A DNA stretch of 64,000 nt from Cellulomonas humilata (lineage in GTDB: Bacteria > Actinomycetota > Actinomycetes > Actinomycetales > Cellulomonadaceae): the NCBI RefSeq assembly GCF_030814415.1, contig NZ_JAUSVB010000004.1, positions 62,001 through 126,000 of the forward strand, given 5' to 3'. The position numbers and the translations under genes were made by a program. The notes under the pieces are model-generated. The model saw only the letters and a program-made list of their open reading frames with translations, did not search any database and was not told where the DNA came from. Below, in pieces: positions 51,029-59,913 of the stretch. The stretch's first letter is position 1. Every line of letters starts with the position of its first letter.

Positions 51029-52821
51029 GCGAGCGCCACCGCCGCCTCACGGAACGGCGTGCGCTCCATGTGCTCGCCCTTCTTGCCGATGTTGAACGAG
51101 CTGACCGGGCGGTGGTAGCCCATCACGCGCGTCCACACCTCGCACTCGTCGTTGCACTCGGGACAGGTGGCGTGCTCCCCCGCCAGGTACCCGTGCCGGG
51201 GACAGATGGAGAACGTCGGCGTGACGGTCAGGTAGGGCAGCCGGAACGTCGACAGCGCACGTCGGACCAGCTCGCGGGCGGCGTCGGGCGTCGACAGCCG
51301 CTCGGCCATGTACAGGTGCAGCACCGTGCCGCCCGTGTACCTGGTCTGCAGCTCGTCCTGGCGCTCGAGGGCCTCGAACGGGTCGTCGGTGAAGCCCACC
51401 GGCAGCTGCGAGGAGTTGGTGTAGTACGGGTTGTCGTCGGTCCCGGCCTGCAGGATCCCCGGGAACCGGCGGCGGTCCTCCTTCGCGAAGCGGTACGTCG
51501 TCCCCTCCGCAGGCGTGGCCTCGAGGTTGTACAGGTGCCCGGTCTCCTCCTGGAACTCCACCATCCGCGCGCGCACGTGGTCGAGCAGCCGGATGACCAT
51601 GGCGTGCCCCTCCGGGTCGGTCAGGTCCTGGCGGTCACCCGTGAAGTTGCGCACCATCTCGTTCAGGCCGTTCACACCGATCGTCGAGAAGTGGTTGTCG
51701 AGCGTGCCCAGGTAGCGCCGGGTGTACGGGAACAGCCCTTCGTCCAGGTACCGCGCGATGACGGTCCGCTTGAGCTCGAGCGACGTCCGCGCCAGGTCCA
51801 GCAGCCGGTCGAGCGCGTGGATCAAGCCGGCCTCGTCCCCGGCGTGCAGGAACCCGAGCCGGCCGCAGTTGACCGTGACCACGCCGAGCGACCCGGTCTG
51901 CTCGGCCGACCCGAACAGGCCGTTGCCCCGCTTGAGCAGCTCGCGCAGGTCCAGCTGCAGGCGGCAGCACATCGAGCGCACGTCGCCGGGGTTCATCTCG
52001 GAGTTGAGGAAGTTCTGGAAGTACGGCAGCCCGTACCGGGCCGTCATCGCGAAGAGGCGGTCGGCGTTCTCGCTGTGCCAGTCGAAGTCGTGCGTGATGT
52101 TGTACGTCGGGATCGGGAACGTGAAGACCCGGCCCGACGCGTCTCCGTCGGTCATGACCTCGATGTACGCGCGGTTGATCAGGTCCATCTCGGCCTGCAG
52201 GTCGCCGTAGGTGAAGTCGCAGGGCTCCCCCGCGACGAACGGCACCTCCTCGCGCAGGTCGTCGGGGCAGGTCCAGTCGAACGTGAGGTTGGTGAACGGC
52301 GTCTGCGTTCCCCACCGGGACGGCACGTTGAGGTTGTAGACGAGCTCCTGGATCCCCTGGCGGACCTCCTCGTAGGACAGGCCGTCGCGACGCACGAACG
52401 GCGCCATGTACGTGTCGAACGAGCTGAACGCCTGCGCGCCCGCCCACTCGTTCTGCATCGTCCCGAGGAAGTTCACGATCTGCCCCACGGCCGAGCCGAA
52501 GTGCCGCGGCGGGCGGGCGTCCACCTTCCCCGGAACCCCGTTGAGGCCCTCCGCCAGGAACGACCGCAACGACCAGCCCGCGCAGTAGCCGGACAGCATG
52601 TCGAGGTCGTGGATGTGGAGGTCGCCCTCCCGGTGGGCAGCGCCCACGTCCGCCGGATAGACGTGGCTCAGCCAGTAGTTGGCCACGACCTTGCCTGCCG
52701 TCTGCAGGATCAGGCCGCCCAGCGAGTACCCCTGGTTCGCGTTGGCGTTCACCCGCCAGTCCGTGCGCTCCAGGTACTCGTCGATCGACGAACCGACCTC
52801 CACGACAACGTTGTCCGACAT
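51025..52821 (-). CDS. nrdD: Anaerobic (class III) ribonucleoside-triphosphate reductase
   Basis: A 598-residue glycyl-radical enzyme making deoxyribonucleotides without oxygen. Catalytic-barrel segments include EGDLHIHDLDMLSGYCAGWS and SEMNPGDVRSMCCRLQLDLR. Near the C-terminus, ICPRHGYLAGEHATCPEC supplies the zinc-site cysteines, and the radical glycine is about Gly568 in RVMGYHRPVSSFN. The N-terminal ATP-cone found in many NrdD proteins (about 700 residues) is missing, so overall-activity control by dATP through a cone is absent. ATG at 52821 is chosen; GTG 52845 is possible. Two NrdR-like boxes lie upstream. Confidence 0.94.
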   Translation of the reverse strand: MSDNVVVEVGSSIDEYLERTDWRVNANANQGYSLGGLILQTAGKVVANYWLSHVYPADVGAAHREGDLHIHDLDMLSGYCAGWSLRSFLAEGLNGVPGKVDARPPRHFGSAVGQIVNFLGTMQNEWAGAQAFSSFDTYMAPFVRRDGLSYEEVRQGIQELVYNLNVPSRWGTQTPFTNLTFDWTCPDDLREEVPFVAGEPCDFTYGDLQAEMDLINRAYIEVMTDGDASGRVFTFPIPTYNITHDFDWHSENADRLFAMTARYGLPYFQNFLNSEMNPGDVRSMCCRLQLDLRELLKRGNGLFGSAEQTGSLGVVTVNCGRLGFLHAGDEAGLIHALDRLLDLARTSLELKRTVIARYLDEGLFPYTRRYLGTLDNHFSTIGVNGLNEMVRNFTGDRQDLTDPEGHAMVIRLLDHVRARMVEFQEETGHLYNLEATPAEGTTYRFAKEDRRRFPGILQAGTDDNPYYTNSSQLPVGFTDDPFEALERQDELQTRYTGGTVLHLYMAERLSTPDAARELVRRALSTFRLPYLTVTPTFSICPRHGYLAGEHATCPECNDECEVWTRVMGYHRPVSSFNIGKKGEHMERTPFREAAVALA

Positions 52822-52861
52822 GTCCCACCCCGGCTTCTGCTTCACGTGCCTCAGGCGCCGA

Positions 52862-52909
52862 CCACAACATGCTGTGGTCGATCGGTCCCTGAGGGACTAG
52901 ATGTAGACG
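52862..52909 (-). promoter_or_regulatory. Tandem NrdR-like boxes upstream of nrdD
   Basis: Two 16-bp imperfect palindromes, CCACAGCATGTTGTGG (52862-52877, minus strand) and CGTCTACATCTAGTCC (52894-52909), start exactly 32 bp apart. This is the three-turn spacing typical of NrdR box pairs. They lie 41-88 bases before the nrdD start and would mediate repression by ATP/dATP-bound NrdR. Confidence 0.7.
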
Positions 52910-53027
52910 TTAGGCGTGGAGCGTCGCTCGCCGGACGGGCCTTTGGTCCCTAGTCCGCGCACCCCGCGACCGAGGGTGGCGACGTACGATCCAGAGCGAG
53001 GACGAACGACGACGCGAAGGAGGTCGT

Positions 53028-53711
53028 GTGGCCACCGGTGTGCTCCCGCAGGCGACCGTCGAGGACGTGCTGGCGCAGCTGGCGGCGTTGGAGGACCCGA
53101 GGATCCGGGCGGTCAACGAACGCCACGGCGACGACCACGCCGTCAACCTCACCCAGCTCCGGGCGGTGGCCAAGAGCCTCAAGACCGACCACGAGCTCGC
53201 CGGCCGGCTCTGGGCGACCGGCGACACCGCCGCGCGGCTCGTCGCGATCCTGATCTGCCGGCCCAAGGCGTACTCAGCGGCGGAGCTGGACGCCATGCTC
53301 CACGACACGCGTGTCCCCAAGGTGCAGGACTGGGTGGTCAGCTACGTCGTCAAGAAGAGCCCCCACGTCGAGGAGCTCCGCGTCGCGTGGTTCGCGGACC
53401 CCGACCCCGTCGTCGCCAGCGCCGGCTGGGCGCTGACCAGCGACCGAGTCGCGAAGGCCCCCGACGGGCTCGACCTGGAGGGGCTGCTCGACCTCGTCGA
53501 GGCCCAGATGAAGGACGCACCGGACCGCCTGCAGTGGGCCATGAACGAGTGCCTCGCCACCGTCGGCATCCATCATCCCGAGCTCCGTGCGCGCGCGATC
53601 GAGATCGGTGAGCGGCTCGAGGTCCTCAAGGACTACCCGACCCCGCCGGGCTGCACGTCCCCGTTCGCGCCGATCTGGATCACCGAGCTCGTCCGACGAC
53701 AGCTCGGGTAG
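53028..53711 (+). CDS. AlkD-type DNA alkylation repair protein
   Basis: A 227-residue all-helical HEAT-repeat protein of the AlkC/AlkD class: VNLTQLRAVAKSLKTDHELA, LWATGDTAARLVAILIC, VQDWVVSYVVKKS and VVASAGWALTSDRV. AlkD removes N3- and N7-alkyl purines without base flipping. GAAGGAGG precedes the GTG start. It is divergent from nrdD with a 206-base gap and convergent with a methyltransferase. Confidence 0.85.
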   Translation: MATGVLPQATVEDVLAQLAALEDPRIRAVNERHGDDHAVNLTQLRAVAKSLKTDHELAGRLWATGDTAARLVAILICRPKAYSAAELDAMLHDTRVPKVQDWVVSYVVKKSPHVEELRVAWFADPDPVVASAGWALTSDRVAKAPDGLDLEGLLDLVEAQMKDAPDRLQWAMNECLATVGIHHPELRARAIEIGERLEVLKDYPTPPGCTSPFAPIWITELVRRQLG

Positions 53712-53715
53712 CTGG

Positions 53716-54570
53716 TCAGGGGTGGGCGCCGGCGGTGCCGGACGTCCACCAGCTCCGCAGCACACCCTCACCCCGACGCGCGCTGACGATCCACGCACGT
53801 GAGCCGAACCAGACGCCGTCGTCGCGCAGGTGTGCCGACAGCGTCTCCCGCAGTCGAGCGAGCCCCTGTTCCGCGCCGTCCGGATCGAGCCGCTCCAGCA
53901 GCTCGCCGGTGCTGGTGAAGCTGCGGACCCACGCCTCGGCTGCCACGACGTCGGGTCCGTAGTAGACGGGCTCCTCGACGTCGGTGAAGGAGATGTCGAC
54001 GAACCCCGCAGCCTCGAGGATCTCGGTCGTCCGAGCCGGGTCGGCGAGCGAGAACGCCCGTGATGGGGCGATCGGCTGCGCTCCCTCTGCGAGAGCCCGG
54101 TGGATGGCGACGTCCCACTCGTTGCGGTCGCCAGCCTGCCAGACCAGCATCACGAGGCGCCCGGCCGGGCGCAGCGCCCGCGCGAGGTTGGTGAACGCCG
54201 CGCCGGCGTCGTGGAAGAACATCGTCCCGAACCGGCTGATCGCCAGGTCGAAGGTCTCACCCGGGAAGGGATGGACCTGCGCGTCACCGCGCTCGAACGC
54301 GATGTTGCCGAGGCCCGCCGCGTCTGCGAGCCCGCGCGCGCGCTCGACGGCCGGTGCGGAGGAGTCGACGCCCAGGGCACTGCCGTCGTGGGCTGCGAGG
54401 GCGGCCGCACGGGTGGACTGACCCGTGCCGCAGCCGACGTCGAGGACCCGGTCGCGCGTCTGCACGTCGCAGGCCTGCCGGAACACGACGTCGAGCCGCT
54501 GCAGCTCGGAGTCATAGCCCGACGCGTGCTGAGGATGACCCGCGTCCACCGCCCCGTCGCTCCGGCTCAC
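53716..54570 (-). CDS. Class I SAM-dependent methyltransferase
   Basis: A 284-residue protein. The SAM-binding motif is RVLDVGCGTGQSTRAAALAA, followed by ALGVDSSAPAVERARG, FERGDAQVHPFP and FDLAISRFGTMFFHDAGAAF. The C-terminal part (LLERLDPDGAEQGLARLRET) resembles UbiE/Coq5-like small-molecule methyltransferases. The substrate is unknown. The start is uncertain: GTG at 54570 is used, with GTGs at 54594 and 54615 in frame. Confidence 0.82.
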   Translation of the reverse strand: MSRSDGAVDAGHPQHASGYDSELQRLDVVFRQACDVQTRDRVLDVGCGTGQSTRAAALAAHDGSALGVDSSAPAVERARGLADAAGLGNIAFERGDAQVHPFPGETFDLAISRFGTMFFHDAGAAFTNLARALRPAGRLVMLVWQAGDRNEWDVAIHRALAEGAQPIAPSRAFSLADPARTTEILEAAGFVDISFTDVEEPVYYGPDVVAAEAWVRSFTSTGELLERLDPDGAEQGLARLRETLSAHLRDDGVWFGSRAWIVSARRGEGVLRSWWTSGTAGAHP

Positions 54571-54726
54571 CAGGCCAGTTGACTCGTCGAGCACCCGGTC
54601 CGCAAACGCGCACACCGCCGGGATCGCCCCTTTCAGGACTTCGGACTCTACGTCGGGCGCGCGCTGCGCCGGACGATCGACGTACGGAAGGAACGGGTTC
54701 GACGACGAGCTCGCCGGAGGTGTGAG

Positions 54727-55590
54727 ATGAACCGAGAGATCGTGGTGGGCTACGACGGCTCCACCCACGCGGACGAGGCACTGGCCTGGGCTGCGCGAGC
54801 GGCCCGACGGGAGCACGCTCCCCTGCGGATCGTGCACGTCGCACGAACGTTCATCGACGGCTACGTCATCGCCGACCGACCGTCGGACCTGACCGTCCAG
54901 CTCGGTGGCCAGGTGCTCGCAGAGGGCGTCGAACGGCTGCGAGCCATGTTCCCCGACATCGAGGTGACGACGCAGCTCAAGCCCCTGGACAGCGTGGCAG
55001 CCGTCCTCACCGAGGCGTCGACGGACGCCCGGCTGCTCGTGGTGGGATCGCGCGGGCGCGGAGGGTTCGCAGGTCTGCTCCTGGGCTCGGTCAGCATCAC
55101 CGTCGCGGCGCACGCCCACTGCCCTGTCGTCGTCGTCCGGGCACAGCCGGCCGCCGCCGGACCGGCCGTCCGACCGGTCGTGGTGGGCGTCGACGGCTCC
55201 CCGACCAGCACCAGCGCCGTCGACTACGCCTTCGACCAGGCGTCGCGGCTGGGCCTCCCGCTCCTCGCAGTGCACGCCTGGGAGCTCCCGACGTTGTTCG
55301 GACCCGTGCCGCCGTGGCTGCCGGAGGAGGTCGAGGAGATCCGCATGGCGGAGAAGGCCGTGCTGTCCGAGAGCCTCGCGGGACACATGGAGCGCTATCC
55401 CGACGTGCACGTCACCTCCATGGTCCACCGCGGCGGGCCCGCCCACGTCATCCTGGCCGCGGCGGAGGACGCAGCGCTCCTGGTGGTCGGTTCGCGTGGC
55501 CTGGGGGGCTTCCGCGGACTCCTGCTGGGGTCGGTGAGCCAGGCGGTCCTGCACCATGCGACCTGTCCGGTCGCGGTCGTGCACCCGTGA
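54727..55590 (+). CDS. Tandem universal stress protein
   Basis: A 287-residue protein with two UspA domains (about 1-140 and 148-287). Both retain the ATP-binding loop: LLVVGSRGRGGFAGLLLGSV and LLVVGSRGLGGFRGLLLGSV, G-2x-G-9x-G-S/T type. Such proteins bind ATP and respond to hypoxia or starvation. ATG at 54727 follows GGAGG. Its stop overlaps the start of a small hypothetical gene. The 156-base upstream gap holds its promoter. Confidence 0.93.
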   Translation: MNREIVVGYDGSTHADEALAWAARAARREHAPLRIVHVARTFIDGYVIADRPSDLTVQLGGQVLAEGVERLRAMFPDIEVTTQLKPLDSVAAVLTEASTDARLLVVGSRGRGGFAGLLLGSVSITVAAHAHCPVVVVRAQPAAAGPAVRPVVVGVDGSPTSTSAVDYAFDQASRLGLPLLAVHAWELPTLFGPVPPWLPEEVEEIRMAEKAVLSESLAGHMERYPDVHVTSMVHRGGPAHVILAAAEDAALLVVGSRGLGGFRGLLLGSVSQAVLHHATCPVAVVHP

Positions 55591-55937
55591 TCGGCGTCGC
55601 GTTCGAGAGGCTGCGCTCCACGTCGGAGCTGCGCGCCGGAGACGCCACGGTGGAGACACGGTGCGACGACGACTCCGTGTGCCGTGTCGAGGTGCGCACC
55701 GACGACGGGATGGTCGCCGCCCTCTCCGCCGCACACCTCGTCCGCCAGGCGGTCCTCCACGCCGTCAGGAGAGGCCGGCGGGCCGTCGCGATGACGCTCG
55801 ACGTCTCGTCACCTGCCTGCGGAGCTGTTCTCGCGGAGCTGCGGGACCTCGCCGGCCACGGGATCGGCACGCTCCAGGTACGACGCGCGGGCGAGACCGT
55901 GCTGGTGGACGTGGACCTGCGCGCTGCGTCTGCGTGA
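55587..55937 (+). CDS. Hypothetical protein coupled to a universal stress protein
   Basis: A 116-residue protein with no family I recognise. It has alternating strands and one long helix (AALSAAHLVRQAVLHAVRRG), ending in VLVDVDLRAASA. There is a lone Cys pair (CDDDSVC) near residue 30. GTG at 55587 overlaps the stop of the Usp gene (GTGA), so the two are co-translated; a role in the same stress response is inferred. Confidence 0.75.
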   Translation: MIGVAFERLRSTSELRAGDATVETRCDDDSVCRVEVRTDDGMVAALSAAHLVRQAVLHAVRRGRRAVAMTLDVSSPACGAVLAELRDLAGHGIGTLQVRRAGETVLVDVDLRAASA

Positions 55938-56099
55938 CGCGCGCATGCCGTGACGCCCCCGACGGCAACCGACGCGCGTCTCACATCAGGGACTCAGGTC
56001 CCGGGACGCCACCCGTCACGGAGGCGGAGGCTGGAGGGAGCGCGGCGGTGTGGCCGGCAGACGGCCGGCGACGTCCGACGCGGACTCAGGAGGCTGCTC

Positions 56100-56975
56100 A
56101 TGCGCGTCGACGGACCGGTGGTCGTCGCTCTCGACGGGACACCGCACAGTGCACTGACGCTCCGATGGGGAGTCGACGAGGCCGTCCGGCGGCGGGCTCC
56201 CCTCCTGCTGGTCCGAGCGGTCGACGACTCGTGGCAGGTGACGGCGTGGAGCTGGTACCCGATCGTCGGGACCGGCGACCTCGACACCGAGGCGAAGGAG
56301 TACCTGGCCGACCAGGTGCGCCTGCTCGAGGAGCACCACCCCGGGGTGCGCGTCGACACCCGGGTGCTGCACGGACAGGTGGTGCCGTGCCTGCGTGAGC
56401 TGAGCGTCGGCGCCCAGCTGCTCGTGCTCGGCGCGCACGCCCGCACCGGGCGCGCACGCACGGGCTCGACCGGCGTGCACGTCGCGGCGCACGCCCGCTG
56501 TCCCGTGGCAGTCGTCCGCTCGGACCCGGATCATCCCCCGGCTGCGGACGCCGCCGTCCTCGTCGGCGTCGACGGCTCGTCGGCGTCCTTGTGGGCAGCC
56601 CATGTGGCGGCCCGGGAGGCGTGGATGCGGGGTCGGCCCCTGCGCGTCGTGCACGCCCGACCGACGATCCCCGACCCCTACGGGCCGGGTGGCGTCCCCC
56701 CGCTGGAGACCACCGACGAGAACGATCCGACGCACCGGGCAGCGCACAGCGTGGCCGAGAGGCTGCGCGCGGAGAACGAGGGACTCACCGTCGAGCTCGC
56801 GCTCGTCGACGACGATCCCGCCGACGCCCTCGCCGGCCTCGCTGTCGGTGCCGCGCTGCTCGTGGTGGGCTCGCGAGGACTGGGCAGCTTCCGCGGCATG
56901 CTGCTCGGCTCGGTCAGCCACGCCGTCCTGCGCGAGGCGACCGTCCCGGTGATCGTCGTGCACGACAACGGCTGA
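56100..56975 (+). CDS. Second tandem universal stress protein
   Basis: A 291-residue protein with two UspA domains. The second keeps a good nucleotide loop (LLVVGSRGLGSFRGMLLGSV), while the first is altered (LLVLGAHARTGRARTGSTGV), so probably only one half binds ATP well. It resembles the protein at 54727 in layout but is diverged. ATG at 56100 is used. The 160 bases before it show no further gene. It ends before a clear terminator. Confidence 0.92.
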   Translation: MRVDGPVVVALDGTPHSALTLRWGVDEAVRRRAPLLLVRAVDDSWQVTAWSWYPIVGTGDLDTEAKEYLADQVRLLEEHHPGVRVDTRVLHGQVVPCLRELSVGAQLLVLGAHARTGRARTGSTGVHVAAHARCPVAVVRSDPDHPPAADAAVLVGVDGSSASLWAAHVAAREAWMRGRPLRVVHARPTIPDPYGPGGVPPLETTDENDPTHRAAHSVAERLRAENEGLTVELALVDDDPADALAGLAVGAALLVVGSRGLGSFRGMLLGSVSHAVLREATVPVIVVHDNG

Positions 56976-57086
56976 CCCACGGTTTGGGGGCAGGGCGCCA
57001 CCGGTGCGATGCAGGTGGACATCCCGCCCCGCGCGGCGATCACGGACCCGGAGCGATCGGCAGGGTCGGCGGTCGCCGGCGCTGGA

Positions 57087-57121
57087 GGGCCCGGCTCCCC
57101 CACGGAGCCGGGCCCTTCCTT
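57087..57121 (+). terminator. Hairpin terminator after the stress-protein genes
   Basis: GGGCCCGGCTCC pairs with GGAGCCGGGCCC, followed by TTCCTT. It ends the stress-protein unit. Confidence 0.85.
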
Positions 57122-57158
57122 CGCGCGTCACCTGGACGCCTGACCTGCACGTTTCCTC

Positions 57159-57177
57159 CCATCGAGCGTGTCGATGG
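57159..57177. promoter_or_regulatory. Inverted repeat CCATCGA-GCGTG-TCGATGG
   Basis: Perfect 7-base arms, 34 bases before the GTG of the membrane-anchored protein gene. It may be an operator of the exopolysaccharide-type genes that follow. Confidence 0.45.
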
Positions 57178-57210
57178 CAGAATTGCGCACTTTCCCACGA
57201 GAGGCGGAGC

Positions 57211-57741
57211 GTGAGCAGTCAGCCGGGCGCGTCCAGCGCGGTCTTCGTCGACCCGTCCGGACGCCGTGGACGGACCGTCCGGCGGATCACCTGGGCGCTC
57301 GGGGCGCTCGTCGCGACGTACGCCGTGCTGGTCGTCGTCGCGCTCGTGATCCCCGTCGGGATGAACCGCCTCGCCATCCCCGGCCTGGGTCCGCTGCTGC
57401 CGGGTCCGATGGCGCCCGCACTCGCCGACCCGGCGGGCGACGCCGCCCCGCTCGCGCCGGCGCCACCGTCGCCGACGGCCACGGCGACCCCGTCGCCCTC
57501 CGCGTCGTCGGCCGGAGCGACCAGGGCCGCCGCCGCGACCTCGACTCCCGCTCCCACCGCGGTCCCGGCTGCCGACCCGGCGCCGGCTGCCACCGCCATA
57601 CCGACCCAGGCCGCAGCACCGGGCTCGTCGGGCACCGCGCCGGGGCAGACCGACGAGCAGCCCGGCAACGCACCGACCGCGAAGCCCGAGCCCGCGTCGA
57701 CCCACGCCGCGACGCCGACCCCTCGACCGAACAAGGGCTGA
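57211..57741 (+). CDS. Membrane-anchored Ala/Pro/Thr-rich protein
   Basis: A 176-residue protein. A basic N-terminus (SGRRGRTVRR) precedes one membrane helix (ALGALVATYAVLVVVALVIP). The remaining ~120 residues are a low-complexity Ala/Pro/Thr/Ser stalk exposed outside. No enzymatic domain is visible. It lies six bases before the deacetylase/glycosyltransferase gene, so it is probably an accessory or anchoring subunit of that system. Confidence 0.8.
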   Translation: MSSQPGASSAVFVDPSGRRGRTVRRITWALGALVATYAVLVVVALVIPVGMNRLAIPGLGPLLPGPMAPALADPAGDAAPLAPAPPSPTATATPSPSASSAGATRAAAATSTPAPTAVPAADPAPAATAIPTQAAAPGSSGTAPGQTDEQPGNAPTAKPEPASTHAATPTPRPNKG

Positions 57742-57747
57742 CCGCGC

Positions 57748-59904
57748 GTGCTGGACCAGAGCGTGAGCATGTCCTCGACGCCCGCACGCCCTCGCCGGCG
57801 CCGGGCCCACGTCCAGTACGTGACCCGCCGCCCGGCCCTCGCGCACTGGGTGCTGCTGGTGGCGGTGCTCGCCGCGCTGCTGCTCGCGCTCGGCCTTCAG
57901 ACGATCTCCTCGAGCGTGTGGCGGGCGGGCACGGCGACGCCCGGAGAGCGTGTCGCCGTCGCGACGCCGTCCGGCGGGCCGGTCCTCGTCGCCGACGACG
58001 GCGGTCTCGCCGGGGTGTCGCTCCCGGAACGGACCGTCGCGCTGACGTTCGACGACGGCCCGGACCCGCGCTGGACCCCGCAGATCCTCGACATCCTCGC
58101 CCGCGAGAACGTCCCGGCCACGTTCTTCGTCGTCGGCTCGCACGCGGTCGAGGAGCCCGAGCTGCTCCGCGAGGTGGTCGCCGCCGGACACGAGCTGGGC
58201 GAGCACACGTGGTCGCACGCCGACCTGTCGACGGTGCCCGCGTGGCGGGCCAACCTCGAGCTCTCCCTCGGGCAGCTGGGCCTCGCGGGCGGAGCGGGGA
58301 TCAGCACCTCGCTCCTGCGGCCGCCGTACTCGTCGTCACCCCAGGACCTCGACGCCGCCGAGCTGACGGCCGTCCAGCGCGCGGCCGACGCCGGCTACCT
58401 CGTCGTCCTCGCCGACCGGGACACCAAGGACTGGAGCCGGCCCGGCGTCGAGCAGATCGTCGCCGCCGGCTCCCCTACCGGGACCGAGGGTCAGGTCGTC
58501 CTGCTGCACGACGGCGGCGGCGACCGGTCCGAGACGATCGCGGCACTCCCCGCCCTGATCGAGCGGTACCGCGACGCCGGCTACCGCTTCACGACGATCT
58601 CGGAGGGGATCGGCCTGACGGCCGGGGCGACCCGTCCCGCCGAGGCGATCCCTGCCCTGCAGGGGCAGGTGCTCGACGTGGCGGTGCGCGCGTCCGGCTG
58701 GCTGGTGACGGCGGTGAGCTGGGCGGTGCTCGGGTTCGGCATCCTGTCCCTCCTGCGGACCGTCCTGGTCGTCGGCCTCGCGCCGCGGCACGTCCGGGTG
58801 TCCGCCCGTCGGGTCGCGGGCGAGCAGTGGCTGCCGCCCGTGACGGTGCTGGTCCCCGCCTACAACGAGGCCGTCGGGATCGAGCGGGCGGTGCGCTCGC
58901 TGGTCGCGTCCGACTATCCCGAGCTCGAGGTCGTGGTCATCGACGACGGGTCCACCGACGGCACCGGCGACGTCGTCGAGCGGCTCGGGCTCCCGGGCGT
59001 CCGACTGGTCCGGCAGCCGAACGCCGGCAAGGCCGCCGCCCTGCGGACCGGCACCCGAGAGGCGTCGCACGACGTCCTGGTCATGCTGGACGGCGACACC
59101 GTGTTCGAGCCGGACACCATCCGCCTGCTGGTCCAGCCGTTGCGCGACCCCGCGGTCGGTGCGGTGAGCGGCAACACCAAGGTGGGCAACCGGACCGGTC
59201 TGCTCGGACGCTGGCAGCACCTCGAGTACGTCAGCGGCTTCAACCTCGACCGCCGCCTGCAGGACCTGCTCGGCTGCATCACCACCGTGCCCGGCGCGGC
59301 GGGTGCGTTCCGTCGTCAGGCCGTCGAGTCGGCGGGCGGGCTCAGCTCCGAGACCCTCGCCGAGGACACCGACATCACGATGGGCATCCTGCGGGCCGGC
59401 TACCGCGTGGTCCACGAGGAGCGCGCCCGTGCCTGGACCGAGGCGCCGAGCAGCGTGAACGACCTGTGGCGCCAGCGGTACCGCTGGAGCTACGGGACCA
59501 TGCAGTGCATCTGGAAGCACCGCCACGCCGTGCGCGACTCGACCAGCGGCGGGCGCCGGCTCGGCCTGGTCGGGATCCCCTACATGCTGCTCTTCCAGGT
59601 GCTCCTGCCGTTGCTGGCCCCCGCGATCGACCTGTTCGCCCTCTACGGGCTCCTCACCGGCAACGCCCGGTCGGTGCTGACGGTGTGGGTGGTCTTCGCC
59701 CTGCTCCAGCTGGCCACCACCGCGTACGCGCTCCGGCTCGACCGCGAGAGCCTCAAGCCACTGTGGAGCCTGCCGCTCCAGCAGGTGTTCTACCGCCAGC
59801 TGATCTACCTGGTCGTCATCCAGTCCATCGCCAGCGCCGTCGCCGGGGCGCGTCTGCCCTGGCACAAGCTGCACCGTTCCGGCGACGTGGTCGTGCCCGC
59901 CTGA
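57748..59904 (+). CDS. Fused polysaccharide deacetylase and GT2 polysaccharide synthase
   Basis: A 718-residue membrane protein. After an N-terminal helix (HWVLLVAVLAALLLALGL) comes an extracytoplasmic NodB-type deacetylase (about 90-290) with Asp102/Asp103 in TFDDGPD and His153/His157 in GEHTWSH. A second helix leads to a cytoplasmic GT2 domain (about 365-600): VTVLVPAYNEAVGIERAV, MLDGDT and QRYRW at 576-580, the processive-synthase motif. Further helices close it. It probably makes and partly deacetylates an N-acetylglucosamine polymer. GTG at 57748 is used; ATG 57769 is an alternative. Confidence 0.9.
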   Translation: MLDQSVSMSSTPARPRRRRAHVQYVTRRPALAHWVLLVAVLAALLLALGLQTISSSVWRAGTATPGERVAVATPSGGPVLVADDGGLAGVSLPERTVALTFDDGPDPRWTPQILDILARENVPATFFVVGSHAVEEPELLREVVAAGHELGEHTWSHADLSTVPAWRANLELSLGQLGLAGGAGISTSLLRPPYSSSPQDLDAAELTAVQRAADAGYLVVLADRDTKDWSRPGVEQIVAAGSPTGTEGQVVLLHDGGGDRSETIAALPALIERYRDAGYRFTTISEGIGLTAGATRPAEAIPALQGQVLDVAVRASGWLVTAVSWAVLGFGILSLLRTVLVVGLAPRHVRVSARRVAGEQWLPPVTVLVPAYNEAVGIERAVRSLVASDYPELEVVVIDDGSTDGTGDVVERLGLPGVRLVRQPNAGKAAALRTGTREASHDVLVMLDGDTVFEPDTIRLLVQPLRDPAVGAVSGNTKVGNRTGLLGRWQHLEYVSGFNLDRRLQDLLGCITTVPGAAGAFRRQAVESAGGLSSETLAEDTDITMGILRAGYRVVHEERARAWTEAPSSVNDLWRQRYRWSYGTMQCIWKHRHAVRDSTSGGRRLGLVGIPYMLLFQVLLPLLAPAIDLFALYGLLTGNARSVLTVWVVFALLQLATTAYALRLDRESLKPLWSLPLQQVFYRQLIYLVVIQSIASAVAGARLPWHKLHRSGDVVVPA

Positions 59905-59913
59905 CCCTGCGTC

